Part shown: positions 53,940 to 61,660 of the stretch, piece by piece
Layout of the letters: the number at the start of each line of letters is the position of its first letter
Position numbering within the stretch: the stretch's first letter is position 1
DNA from: Mycolicibacterium vulneris
Lineage (GTDB): Bacteria; Actinomycetota; Actinomycetes; Mycobacteriales; Mycobacteriaceae
Assembly: GCF_002104765.1 (NCBI RefSeq)
Contig: NZ_NCXM01000017.1
Location: 1-64,000, forward strand
DNA length: 64,000 bases
Direction of reading: 5' to 3'
Position numbers and translations under genes: made by a program
Notes under the pieces: generated by a model
Seen by the model: only the letters and a program-made list of their open reading frames with translations
What the model was told of the DNA's origin: nothing
The model's database searches: none

Positions 53940-54281
53940 ATGGCGGTCAGCCTGTGCGTGCCGCCCCGCGCCGGCGAGCTGTGCGCACCGGTGCGCTTCC
54001 TGGTGCGCCAGGACTCCGTGGTGATGGAGCTGACCGCGCGGCACCGCATCACCAGCGTCGAATGGGACGACGACGAACACGCCGTCGCGATGGTCGTCGA
54101 GATCACCGATCCGCAGACGGCGCGGCCGGTGGACGTGCGCATCGATGTCCTGGAACTGGATTCGACTGCCGACGCCGAGAACGCCGATACACACGGCACA
54201 ACCATCGGCACCATCACGCGCGACGGGCGGCAATACGAAGTACGGGGCACCTACCTGGGTGTCGTCGCGGACGAAAACTGA
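53940..54281 (+). CDS. Hypothetical small protein in the CoA-transferase operon
   Basis: A 113-aa soluble protein with alternating polar/hydrophobic residues (VVMELTARHRITSVEWDDDE, PVDVRIDVLELD), suggesting a small beta-sheet fold. No motif, signal peptide or membrane span is visible. It starts 1 nt after the CoA-transferase and 25 nt before the thiolase-like gene, so it belongs to the operon. I do not recognise its family; it may be a subunit or a CoA-ester-binding accessory. Confidence 0.65.
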   Translation: MAVSLCVPPRAGELCAPVRFLVRQDSVVMELTARHRITSVEWDDDEHAVAMVVEITDPQTARPVDVRIDVLELDSTADAENADTHGTTIGTITRDGRQYEVRGTYLGVVADEN

Positions 54282-54306
54282 AGGGCTGCAACGGAATGGA
54301 CTGTCA

Positions 54307-55467
54307 GTGACGGCGGCGAAGCGCACCGCGGCGATCGTCGGGGTGCACAACACCCGGCAGGGGCGGCGCCTGGACGGCGAAACCTCGCGCGGCCTGGCGA
54401 TCAAGGCGATCCTGGGCGCGCTCGACGACGCCGGCCTGACCCTCGACGACGTCGACGGCATCAGCGCGAGCCCGCACTCCACCTCGTTGATCTACGACCT
54501 GCGGATCGGGCCGGCCTGGCAGGGCCTGGCGTTCGGGGTCGGCATGATCACCGAGGCGGTCACCGCCATCGAGCACGGCATGGCCGACGTGGTGGTGCTG
54601 GTCGCGGCCCAGGCCGGCGAGTACCGCGACCACGAGGCCACCGCGCCGTGGACCAGGCCCGAGAACGAATTCGTCGCCCCCTGGGGCATGTTCACCACCG
54701 CCGAGTTCGCGCTCATCGCGCGGCGCCACATGCATGTCTACGGCACGACGCGCCAACAACTTTCGATGGTGGCGGCAACCATCCGCAACAACGGCTCACG
54801 CAATCCCGAAGCCGTCTACTACGACCGTGGGCCGTTCGTCCCAGAGGACATCACCGCGTCGCGGCCCATCGCCGACCCGTTCCATCTGCTGGACTGCGCC
54901 ACCACCTCCGAGGGAGGATGCGCGCTGGTCGTGGCCAACGTCGATGGCATCGACGTTGCGGGCAAACCCATCTACGTGCTGGGCAGCGGCGCGGACTTCC
55001 ACGGCCCGTCCTATCAACATCCGCCCGCGTACGACCTTGCCGGGCGGCGCGGGGATCACGTCAACGGTGTGGTGGGCCGGCGCGCCGCCGACTGCGCGTT
55101 CAACCACGCCAGACTGTGCCGTGACGATGTCGACGTGCTGGAACTTTACGACCCGTTCTCCTTCGAAATCATCCGCCAGCTCGAGGCTTTCGGCTTCTGC
55201 GGTGACGGCGAGGGAGGCCCGTTCGTGGCCGACGGTCACATCGCCATCGACGGCAGCCATCCGATCACCACCGACGGGGGAACGATGTCGTTCAGCCACG
55301 CGGGAGCCAACCCGCAGATGATGCAGCGGGCCATCCGCGCGGTGCAACAGCTGCGCGGACAGGCCGGCGATCTTCAGGTCCCCGACGCCCATGTCGCGTT
55401 GTGCAGCAACGGGGGAGCCGGGGCCCTGTTCACGACGGTGCTGATCCTGGGAGACGAACCACGATGA
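54307..55467 (+). CDS. Thiolase-fold lipid-transfer-type protein (Ltp-like), second copy
   Basis: A 386-aa thiolase-superfamily protein (VTAAKRTAAIVGVHNTRQGR; GLTLDDVDGISASP). At the usual nucleophile site the sequence is RIGPAWQGLAFGVGMITEAV with no Cys. The C-terminus carries GGTMSFSHAGANPQ. The DUF35 gene begins inside its stop codon (ATGA), so the two are a pair. The Cys-less thiolase/DUF35 combination again resembles Ltp2-ChsH2-like lyases. GTG 54307 is the best start because upstream residues fall in the preceding gene's tail; ribosome site weak. Confidence 0.85.
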   Translation: MTAAKRTAAIVGVHNTRQGRRLDGETSRGLAIKAILGALDDAGLTLDDVDGISASPHSTSLIYDLRIGPAWQGLAFGVGMITEAVTAIEHGMADVVVLVAAQAGEYRDHEATAPWTRPENEFVAPWGMFTTAEFALIARRHMHVYGTTRQQLSMVAATIRNNGSRNPEAVYYDRGPFVPEDITASRPIADPFHLLDCATTSEGGCALVVANVDGIDVAGKPIYVLGSGADFHGPSYQHPPAYDLAGRRGDHVNGVVGRRAADCAFNHARLCRDDVDVLELYDPFSFEIIRQLEAFGFCGDGEGGPFVADGHIAIDGSHPITTDGGTMSFSHAGANPQMMQRAIRAVQQLRGQAGDLQVPDAHVALCSNGGAGALFTTVLILGDEPR

Positions 55468-55898
55468 CCTCCGACCCGTTGCGGCCCCAGACCGGTCCCG
55501 TCCCGCACGCGAGTAGCCACGTCAGCGGCCCGTTCTGGGAGGGATGCCGGTCCCATGAGCTGCGCTACCAGCGTTGCGCGGCTTGCGGATCGGCCAACTT
55601 CCCGCCGACCGAGCATTGCCGCCAGTGCCTTTCGGAGAACCTCAGCTGGGAGCGGGGCGGCGGCCGCGGCGAGATTTATAGCTGGACCGTCGTATATCGG
55701 CCGGTCACAGTGGAATTCGAGCCGCCCTACGCGCCGGCCATCATCACCCTGGACGAGGGCTACCAGATGTTAACCAACGTCGTCGGCGTACCACCGGAGG
55801 ACTTGGACGTCGGCTTGCGGGTGCGGGTGGAGTTCCACGCCGCTGGGCCCGACGTCACGTTGCCGTACTTCACCGGCGCGGAGACGGACAGCTCGTGA
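55464..55898 (+). CDS. DUF35 OB-fold/zinc-ribbon protein
   Basis: A 144-aa DUF35 protein with an intact zinc ribbon (RCAACGS ... HCRQCLSE; Cys38, 41, 52, 55) and OB fold (GRGEIYSWTVVYRPVTVEFE). It is the partner of the thiolase-like protein encoded just upstream, with overlapping start/stop. DUF35 partners bind the acyl-CoA and complete the active site in ChsH2-type lyases. It overlaps the PadR gene downstream (GTGA). Confidence 0.88.
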   Translation: MTSDPLRPQTGPVPHASSHVSGPFWEGCRSHELRYQRCAACGSANFPPTEHCRQCLSENLSWERGGGRGEIYSWTVVYRPVTVEFEPPYAPAIITLDEGYQMLTNVVGVPPEDLDVGLRVRVEFHAAGPDVTLPYFTGAETDSS

Positions 55899-56545
55899 GT
55901 CCCAGAACCGCCAACGGCCTGCCGGTCACCGCCTACCTGGTGCTGGGGGTGCTGGCGGCCAACGACGAGCAACTCACCGCCGGCGAAATCAAGATGCGCG
56001 CGGAACTGTCGGTCGGGCACTTCTATTGGTCGCCGTCGGTCAGTCACGTGCGGCGCGAACTGACCCGCCTGTTGCAGCGGGGCATGGTCAGCGAGACCGG
56101 CGCGCAGTCCGGCAAGCGTGCCATCACGTTGTACGAGACCACCGATGCCGGCCTCGAGGCGCTGCGCCGCTGGGTCCAGCACTTTCCAGGCCAGGATCAG
56201 GTCGTCATCAAACACCCCGTCATCCTCAAAACGTGGCTGGCCCGCGGGCAGGATCCCGAGCACGTCCTCGACGCGTTGGACCGGCATCTGGAAGCCACGC
56301 GGGCCCGGCTGGACGAGGCGCTGTGGTCGCGGCAGCGGTCGGTCGAGCTCGGCATCACCGAGGATCCCGAGCAGCGCTACTCGTTTGCGGTGCTGGACTA
56401 CGCGATCCGCGGGCTATACGCGGAGATCTCCAACATCTCCCAACTTCGCGACGAGATCGCCGCCGGCACAACCCGAGACCCGGTCAAACGGGTGCGGCGG
56501 TCGAAGGGGCAGATCCGGCGCCGGGTACCGAGGAGCCCGTTGTAG
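55895..56545 (+). CDS. PadR family transcriptional regulator
   Basis: A 216-aa PadR-like protein. The N-terminal winged helix is AYLVLGVLAANDEQLTAGEI ... VRRELTRLLQRGMVSETGAQ, followed by a helical C-terminal dimerisation domain (VLDALDRHLEATRARLDEAL). Encoded last in the operon, it probably responds to a pathway intermediate. The GTG start overlaps the DUF35 stop. Its final 62 nt overlap the convergent acyl-CoA synthetase gene, whose end has been lengthened by a tandem repeat. Confidence 0.85.
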   Translation: MSPRTANGLPVTAYLVLGVLAANDEQLTAGEIKMRAELSVGHFYWSPSVSHVRRELTRLLQRGMVSETGAQSGKRAITLYETTDAGLEALRRWVQHFPGQDQVVIKHPVILKTWLARGQDPEHVLDALDRHLEATRARLDEALWSRQRSVELGITEDPEQRYSFAVLDYAIRGLYAEISNISQLRDEIAAGTTRDPVKRVRRSKGQIRRRVPRSPL

Positions 56546-58235
56546 CCGATGGTGGCGACCCGCTGCGCCCGGCTTCGCCGCCCTTGCGATCGCCACTGGC
56601 CGATGGTGGCGACCCGCTGCGCCCGGCTTCGCCGCCCTTGCGATCGCCACTGGCCGTGTAGGCCGTGTAGGCCGTGCCCCGTGGTTCGCGCTCCCACAGC
56701 ACCTCGCCCGGCCCGACGGCCGTTCCCTGAGCGATCAACTGGCGCTTGAGCACCTTGTGCGTTGCGGTGCTGGGCAAGTCGGCCGCGATGCGGACGAAGC
56801 GCGGGCGGGCCTTGGAAGACAGGTCGGGCTGCGCGTCCAGGAATGCTTCGAATTCGGCGGGCGCAAGGGTCTGGCCGTCGTTGAGCACGATCGCGGCCAT
56901 CACCTGATCTCCGACGTGACCGTCCGCAACGGCATAGATCGCGATCCGGCTGATCGCGCTGTGCCGCAACAGAATCCGTTCGATCGGCGCCGCGGCCAGG
57001 TTTTCGCCGTCCACCCGCATCCAGTCCGCGGTGCGCCCGGCCAGGTAGATCCAGCCGTCGGCATCGCGGTACGCCAGGTCCCCGGACCAGTACATGCCGT
57101 GACGCATGCGTTCGGCGTTGGCGTCCGGGTCGTTGTAGTAGCCGGTGAAGAAACCCGAACCTGCCGTGTTGACCAACTCGCCGATCGCTTCGTCGGCGTT
57201 CACCAGCGCCCCGTCCGCATCGAACCGGGCGACAGCACATTCGGTGACGGTGTCGCTGTTGTAGATCGCGATCCCGTCCATGCCTTTGCCGATCGAGCCC
57301 TTGGGGGTGCCTTCTTCGCGGATCACGATGACGGCGTTCTCGGTGGAACCGAAGCCGTCCTCGACCTGCACACCGAAGCGGCGTCCGAATTCGTCGATGT
57401 CCTTGTCGTTGGCCTCGTTGCCGAAGGCCACCCGCAGGGGATTGTCGGCGTCGTCGTCGCGTTCGGCGGTGGCGAGGATGTAGGCGAGCGGCTTGCCGAC
57501 GTAGTTCATGTAGGTGGCGCCGTGGCGTCGGATGTCGTCGAGGAAACTGCTCGCCGAGAACTTCGCCGGCACCATCGCGGCACCGGAGCACACCGCGGGC
57601 GCCCATCCGGCGACGACCGCGTTGGAGTGGAACAGCGGCATCGAGACGTAACAGGTGTCCTGTTCGGTGAGGGCGAAGCGCTGGACCAGGTTGAGGCCGG
57701 CGAACGTCGCCATGAGGTGGGAGACCTGCACTGCCTTGGGATTTCCGCTCGTCCCCGAGGTGAAGATCATCATGAAGGCGTCCATCGCGGTGACCTCGCG
57801 GTGCGGGTTGAGCTCACCGGCGGCGTCGACGAATTCGCTCCATTGCGGTGTCGAGGAGTCGAGGATCTGCGTGGCGCCGAGGTCCAAGCCGTCCAGCAAC
57901 GGCCGGTGTTCGGCGTCGGTGACTACGAACTGGCAGTCCGCGCGCCGGACGTCGGCGGCCAGCGCCTCACCGCGCCGGGTGGTGTTCAGTCCGCACAGGA
58001 CGTAGCCGCCGAGCCCGGCCGCCGCCATCTGACTGACCATCTCGGGGGTGTTTCCCAGCAGGGCGCCGATGTGCATCGGGCGCTGCGGATCGGCGGCGGC
58101 CAACAAGGCGGCGGCCCGTGCCGCGGCGCCGGCCAGATACTGACGCCAAGTCCATTGCAAGTCAAGGTATTTCACCGCGACCCCGGGGTCGGACAGGCGC
58201 TTGCGCAGTAGCGCCTGAATCGTGTCGTCAGCCAT
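56484..58235 (-). CDS. Acyl-CoA synthetase (FadD-type) with repeat-extended C-terminus
   Basis: A 583-aa adenylate-forming ligase. The AMP-binding P-loop is IFTSGTSGNPKAVQVSH (residues 157-173); later motifs are GSTENAVI, YWSGDLAYRDADGWIYLAGR and a C-terminal THKVLKRQL with the catalytic Lys. It activates a carboxylic acid to its CoA ester. The normal protein would end near residue 530; the last 50 or so residues are encoded by two 54-bp repeats and flanking sequence, low-complexity and repeated (ASGDRKGGEAGRSGSPPS twice). It overlaps the PadR gene tail to tail. A palindrome upstream (58263-58294) shares a core with the acyl-CoA dehydrogenase operator. Confidence 0.88.
   Translation of the reverse strand: MADDTIQALLRKRLSDPGVAVKYLDLQWTWRQYLAGAAARAAALLAAADPQRPMHIGALLGNTPEMVSQMAAAGLGGYVLCGLNTTRRGEALAADVRRADCQFVVTDAEHRPLLDGLDLGATQILDSSTPQWSEFVDAAGELNPHREVTAMDAFMMIFTSGTSGNPKAVQVSHLMATFAGLNLVQRFALTEQDTCYVSMPLFHSNAVVAGWAPAVCSGAAMVPAKFSASSFLDDIRRHGATYMNYVGKPLAYILATAERDDDADNPLRVAFGNEANDKDIDEFGRRFGVQVEDGFGSTENAVIVIREEGTPKGSIGKGMDGIAIYNSDTVTECAVARFDADGALVNADEAIGELVNTAGSGFFTGYYNDPDANAERMRHGMYWSGDLAYRDADGWIYLAGRTADWMRVDGENLAAAPIERILLRHSAISRIAIYAVADGHVGDQVMAAIVLNDGQTLAPAEFEAFLDAQPDLSSKARPRFVRIAADLPSTATHKVLKRQLIAQGTAVGPGEVLWEREPRGTAYTAYTASGDRKGGEAGRSGSPPSASGDRKGGEAGRSGSPPSATTGSSVPGAGSAPSTAAPV
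56548..56655. repeat. 54-bp tandem repeat, two identical copies
   Basis: Copies 56548-56601 and 56602-56655 appear identical base for base. Each copy has short inverted arms (GTGGCGA ... TCGCCAC) around a GC-rich centre (GCCCGGCTTCGCCGCC). The repeat is a multiple of three and lies in frame in the acyl-CoA synthetase gene, adding 18 residues per copy. Copy number could vary between strains. Confidence 0.85.
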
Positions 58236-58262
58236 CGGTCGAATTCACCTTCACTCCGCCCG

Positions 58263-58294
58263 TACTACGAGACGAGACGGTCCGTCTTATAGTA
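58263..58294. promoter_or_regulatory. TetR operator and -10 box of the acyl-CoA synthetase gene
   Basis: The 19-nt core AGACGAGACGGTCCGTCTT (58270-58288) is identical to the operator at 43963-43981. Flanking TACTA (58263-58267) and TAGTA (58290-58294) extend the symmetry. On the minus strand the right flank is a TACTAT -10 box (58289-58294), 54 nt before the start codon of the synthetase gene, so a bound repressor would cover the promoter. Confidence 0.6.
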
Positions 58295-58660
58295 GCGGGC
58301 GGCTCGTCGCCGCCAAACCGCAGCGGCAGGCAGTTCCGGTGGACGCATGCTCTGCACCACCTCGCGTTGTGGAAATTTTCATGGCCATTTCGCCCAGGAT
58401 TCCCGATCGGGGACCGCGTGTATAGCCGTTCCGTTCGCATTCCACGGCCATCATTGGACCCATGCTCTTGGAGTTGCACAGGTCGTTGATCCTGCTCAGG
58501 AATCGAGCGCGCGAATATCGCCTCGAAGTCGCACAATCGCGGTTGATGGGCGTCTCCGGCCGGCGGCGCCGCCGCGCTCAGACTGCCGGGCCGAAAGACC
58601 ACGACCAAAGCTGGTGCCGCTCAACGCCGTTGGTAATCGAACCCAGCGCCCGTCGGCTGC
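58295..58660. other. Intergenic region without a convincing gene
   Basis: About 365 nt between the synthetase promoter and the SDR gene. A plus-strand frame from ATG 58462 (MLLELHRSLILLRNRAREYR) runs into the SDR gene antisense and lacks a ribosome site, so it is not called. No further structure seen. Confidence 0.5.
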
Positions 58661-59431
58661 CTAACCGCCCACCATCATCAGGCCACCGTCCACGGCCAGC
58701 AGTTGGCCGGTGATGAAGCCCGAGCCGGGGCCGGCCAGGAAAACCAGCATCGGACCGACGTCGCGGGCGGGCTCACCCAGCGTGCCGCCGAGCGGGATCA
58801 TCATCTGCATCTGCTGGTCGATCAGGGCCGCGGCGCCCGGGCCGAGGAAATCGCGGAGCCGGTCGGCGCCCGCCGTCTGCACTGCGGGCGCAAGGGCGTT
58901 GACGGTGATGTTGTCGGAGGCCCAGGCCTTGGCGGCCGATCGCGTCCACGCCTGCACCGCGCCCTTGGTCGCGGCGTAGACGGCCGAGATCGGGCTGCCC
59001 ATCACGGCTTCGGACGACCCGAAGTTGATGATGCGACCACCCTTGGGGTCTTGGTTCTTCATCACCGCGTAGGCGGCCTGGTTGGTGAGGATGGTCGCCT
59101 TGATGTTGGTGTCCAACAGAAATGAGATGTCGTCGGCGCCGATGTAACCCGGAATTCCCGCCTGCCACAGCCCGGCGGCGTTCACGAGTACGTCGAGTCC
59201 ACCGAGGCGCTGCGCCGCCTCGCCGACCATCGCCGAGACGGCCTCGGCCTCGCGCACGTCGCACTGCAACCACTCTGCCGTCAGGCCGTCCGGCGGTGGC
59301 GTCTGGTGATAGGTCGCGGCGACGCCGGCCCCCGCCTCCGTCAGGACCGCAACGGCGGCCGCGCCGATACCGGTGGCGCCGCCGGTGACCAGGATTCGCC
59401 TGCCGAACAGGGGAGACGTCGGATCTGACAT
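58661..59431 (-). CDS. Short-chain dehydrogenase/reductase (SDR)
   Basis: A 256-aa classical SDR. Nucleotide-binding TGGATGIG (residues 16-23), NAAG, and catalytic YAATK (SAVYAATKGAVQAW) are all present, with C-terminal GQLLAVDGG. It oxidises or reduces a hydroxy/keto substrate with NAD(P). Upstream on the same strand, 43 nt away, is an alpha/beta hydrolase gene, so both may be one unit. The ATG at 59431 is preferred to TTG 59437. Substrate unknown. Confidence 0.9.
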   Translation of the reverse strand: MSDPTSPLFGRRILVTGGATGIGAAAVAVLTEAGAGVAATYHQTPPPDGLTAEWLQCDVREAEAVSAMVGEAAQRLGGLDVLVNAAGLWQAGIPGYIGADDISFLLDTNIKATILTNQAAYAVMKNQDPKGGRIINFGSSEAVMGSPISAVYAATKGAVQAWTRSAAKAWASDNITVNALAPAVQTAGADRLRDFLGPGAAALIDQQMQMMIPLGGTLGEPARDVGPMLVFLAGPGSGFITGQLLAVDGGLMMVGG

Positions 59432-59474
59432 GACCAAGACGCTACCGCGAGCGGGGGCATCCGCCGCGGCGGCG

Positions 59475-60314
59475 TCACGCAGGTGAGCTGCGCACGGCGA
59501 TCGTCGAAAGCAGATCGGCGAGCCGGTCGGGCTGATCGACCATGGAAAAGGTCCTGGCCCCCGCGATGACTTCGAGGCGGGCGTTGGGGATGGTCGCGGC
59601 GAGCCGCGCCCCGTCTTCCTGCTCGAAGAACACGTCGTCGGCCGACCACGCGATGAGGGTCGGCTTGTCGAAGTCGTACAGCCTGGCCGCCACCGTCGTC
59701 GTCACCTCCGTGCGCATCGAAAGTGTGAACTGCCGCAGATCTTCCGCGACCGCGGGAAGCGACAGCGTCGGGCGCACCCAGACCTCAGTGAGCTCATCGA
59801 TGTTGCTATGCGCCAACCCATCGAACGCGCGCTTGCGTACCGCCGGCACTCGCATGGCCTGGGCCACGGCCCGGAACGTCGTCTTCGACTTGGCCGCCAG
59901 GATCACCGGCCTGAGGATCGGCGGCGGAAAGTGTTCGAACGCATCGCAACTCGTGAGCACCAGCGCGCCCAGCCGCTCGCGATGATGCACGGCCACCAGC
60001 TGGGTGAGGACGCCGCCGGTGTCGTTCCCGACCAGCACCACGTCCCGCAGGTCGAGCGCGGCGAGCACTTCGGCGACCATGCCGGCAACGCCGGTGATGG
60101 TCTGGTCGGCGCCGCGCCGCAGCGGCTCCGGATGCGCGCCCAACGGCCAGGTCGGCGCGATGCAGCGCAGACCGCGGGCGGCCAGGCGCTCACTGACCTG
60201 GCGCCACAACTGCCCGCCCATCATGTATCCGTGCACGAAGACCACCGGCCTGCCGTCCTCGGGTCCGGTTGCTTCGTAATGGATGGTTCCGGCACTAATG
60301 TCGATCGTCGACAT
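59475..60314 (-). CDS. Alpha/beta hydrolase with Asp at the nucleophile elbow
   Basis: A 279-aa alpha/beta-hydrolase-fold protein (VVFVHGYMMGG; oxyanion side). The nucleophile elbow is VLVGNDTGGVL with Asp98 in place of Ser, as in haloalkane dehalogenases and epoxide hydrolases. The usual C-terminal catalytic His segment reads AGARTFSMVDQPDRLA, without His. It may therefore be an altered or inactive hydrolase, or use another base. It is divergent from a TetR gene across a strong palindrome and upstream of the SDR gene. Confidence 0.83.
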   Translation of the reverse strand: MSTIDISAGTIHYEATGPEDGRPVVFVHGYMMGGQLWRQVSERLAARGLRCIAPTWPLGAHPEPLRRGADQTITGVAGMVAEVLAALDLRDVVLVGNDTGGVLTQLVAVHHRERLGALVLTSCDAFEHFPPPILRPVILAAKSKTTFRAVAQAMRVPAVRKRAFDGLAHSNIDELTEVWVRPTLSLPAVAEDLRQFTLSMRTEVTTTVAARLYDFDKPTLIAWSADDVFFEQEDGARLAATIPNARLEVIAGARTFSMVDQPDRLADLLSTIAVRSSPA

Positions 60315-60338
60315 AGCAAACTCCTAATTCAGAGATAC

Positions 60339-60367
60339 ACTTACAAACAGGCTGTCTGTTCGTAAGT
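60339..60367. promoter_or_regulatory. Palindromic operator between hydrolase and TetR genes
   Basis: ACTTACAAACAG-GCTGT-CTGTTCGTAAGT, 12-bp arms with one mismatch around 5 nt. It lies between the divergent alpha/beta hydrolase and TetR genes, 15 nt before the TetR start codon; a typical TetR-family operator. Confidence 0.6.
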
Positions 60368-60381
60368 TACCAACAGGTTGT

Positions 60382-60990
60382 ATGGAAAGCAAGAGACGGA
60401 CCCAGGAAGAGCGCTCCGCGGCCACCCGCGACGCGCTGATCGCGGCTGCCCGCAAGTTGTGGGGGCTGCGGGGCTACGCCGACGTGGGGACGCCGGAGAT
60501 CGCCACCGCTGCCGGGGTCACCCGGGGGGCGATGTATCACCAATTCGCCGACAAGGCAGCGTTATTCCGCGAGGTCGTCGAGGTCGTCGAGCAGGATGTG
60601 ATGGCGCGGATGGCCGTCGTGGTGGCCGAGTCCGGGGCCGCCACGCCCACGGAGGCGGTCCGGGCCGCGGTCGACGCGTGGCTCGACGTCTCCGGCGACC
60701 CCGAGGTGCGCCAGTTGATCCTGTTGGACGCCCCGAGCGTGCTCGGTTGGGCCGAATTCCGTGACGTCGCGCAGCGATACAGCCTCGGCATGACCGAGCA
60801 GATGCTCAGCGAAGCCATCCGGGCCGGCGAACTGGCCGAGCAGCCGGTGCGGCCTTTGGCGCACGTGCTGATCGGCGCGCTCGACGAAGCGGCCATGGTG
60901 ATCGCCACCGCCGACGACCCGCGACGGACCCGTCGGGAAATCGGTCAGGTGCTGCATCGACTCATCGCCGCCATGTTTGCCGCTCGGTGA
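60382..60990 (+). CDS. TetR family transcriptional regulator
   Basis: A 202-aa TetR protein with HTH at about residues 13-58 (TRDALIAAARKLWGLRGYAD, PEIATAAGVTRGAMYHQFAD). It is divergent from the alpha/beta hydrolase and SDR genes across a 29-bp palindrome, so it probably represses them and itself. It converges with the TetR gene at 61024. ATG start 60382. Confidence 0.9.
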   Translation: MESKRRTQEERSAATRDALIAAARKLWGLRGYADVGTPEIATAAGVTRGAMYHQFADKAALFREVVEVVEQDVMARMAVVVAESGAATPTEAVRAAVDAWLDVSGDPEVRQLILLDAPSVLGWAEFRDVAQRYSLGMTEQMLSEAIRAGELAEQPVRPLAHVLIGALDEAAMVIATADDPRRTRREIGQVLHRLIAAMFAAR

Positions 60991-61023
60991 CACCCAAAAC
61001 CCGCAGGGGCCGGCCAACTTCCG

Positions 61024-61650
61024 TCAGTCTTCGCGGACACTGGCGACGCCCGCGATGACGCCTTGGATCAGCCGGTCCAGGTGCTCGGCATCGTCGACGG
61101 CCGGCTGGCCCGCAACGAAGGTCAGCATGATGCCGTTGATGAACGCGAGCGTGGCGATCGCCTGGTCGTCGATCAGTGCCGGATCCGGCGCGCTGTCGGC
61201 GGGATGCCACTGGGTGACGACATCGCGCGCCAGCGCGTAGAGCCGGTCGGCGGAGTCGCTTAGGGCTGCGGCCAGTTCCGCGTCCCGCCCGGCGAGCAGC
61301 GCGAGTTCGTAGCGCGCCTTGGCGCGGGTCAGCCAGGGTTCGCTGTTGACGTACATGACGATGCGGGCCAGGCCCGCGGTGCCGGTGAACTGTGTGCCGT
61401 GACCCTCGGCGAGTTCGGCCATCATCGAGAAGTCTGCGAGGTCGAGTTCGGCCAGCCGCGTCGCCATGGCGTGCATCAGCGCCTTGCGGGTCCGGAAGTA
61501 GAACGACGTGGTGCCGGCCGGCACGCCGGCGTGGCCGTCGACTTTCGGGTGACTGACCCCGTGCACCCCGTTGCCGCCCAGCAGTTCAATCGCGGCGTCG
61601 GCGAGCTGGCGGCGCCGCTCCGCCGCGTTGTGCTTTCTACGTGCAGCGAT
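61024..61650 (-). CDS. TetR family regulator with unresolved start
   Basis: The clear coding frame reads ARRKHNAAERRRQLADAAIE, LLGGNGVHGVSHPKVDGHAG, VPAGTTSFYFRTRKALMHAM, then a helical C-terminus. It is a TetR-type protein of about 205-210 aa. The first standard start in frame (GTG, 61564-61566) would remove the first HTH helix. The frame stays open upstream but has no ATG, GTG or TTG; candidates are ATC at 61648-61650 or CTG at 61657-61659. It may use a rare start, or the start has been lost. The lipase gene ends 10 nt upstream, so the two may be one unit. Confidence 0.65.
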   Translation of the reverse strand: MAARRKHNAAERRRQLADAAIELLGGNGVHGVSHPKVDGHAGVPAGTTSFYFRTRKALMHAMATRLAELDLADFSMMAELAEGHGTQFTGTAGLARIVMYVNSEPWLTRAKARYELALLAGRDAELAAALSDSADRLYALARDVVTQWHPADSAPDPALIDDQAIATLAFINGIMLTFVAGQPAVDDAEHLDRLIQGVIAGVASVRED

Positions 61651-61660
61651 AACCCACAGT

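Noticed and set aside
56118..58211. 697-codon plus-strand frame across the PadR end and the acyl-CoA synthetase
   Set aside because: Runs antisense to a clear FadD-type gene; its codons are the complement of conserved AMP-binding motifs.
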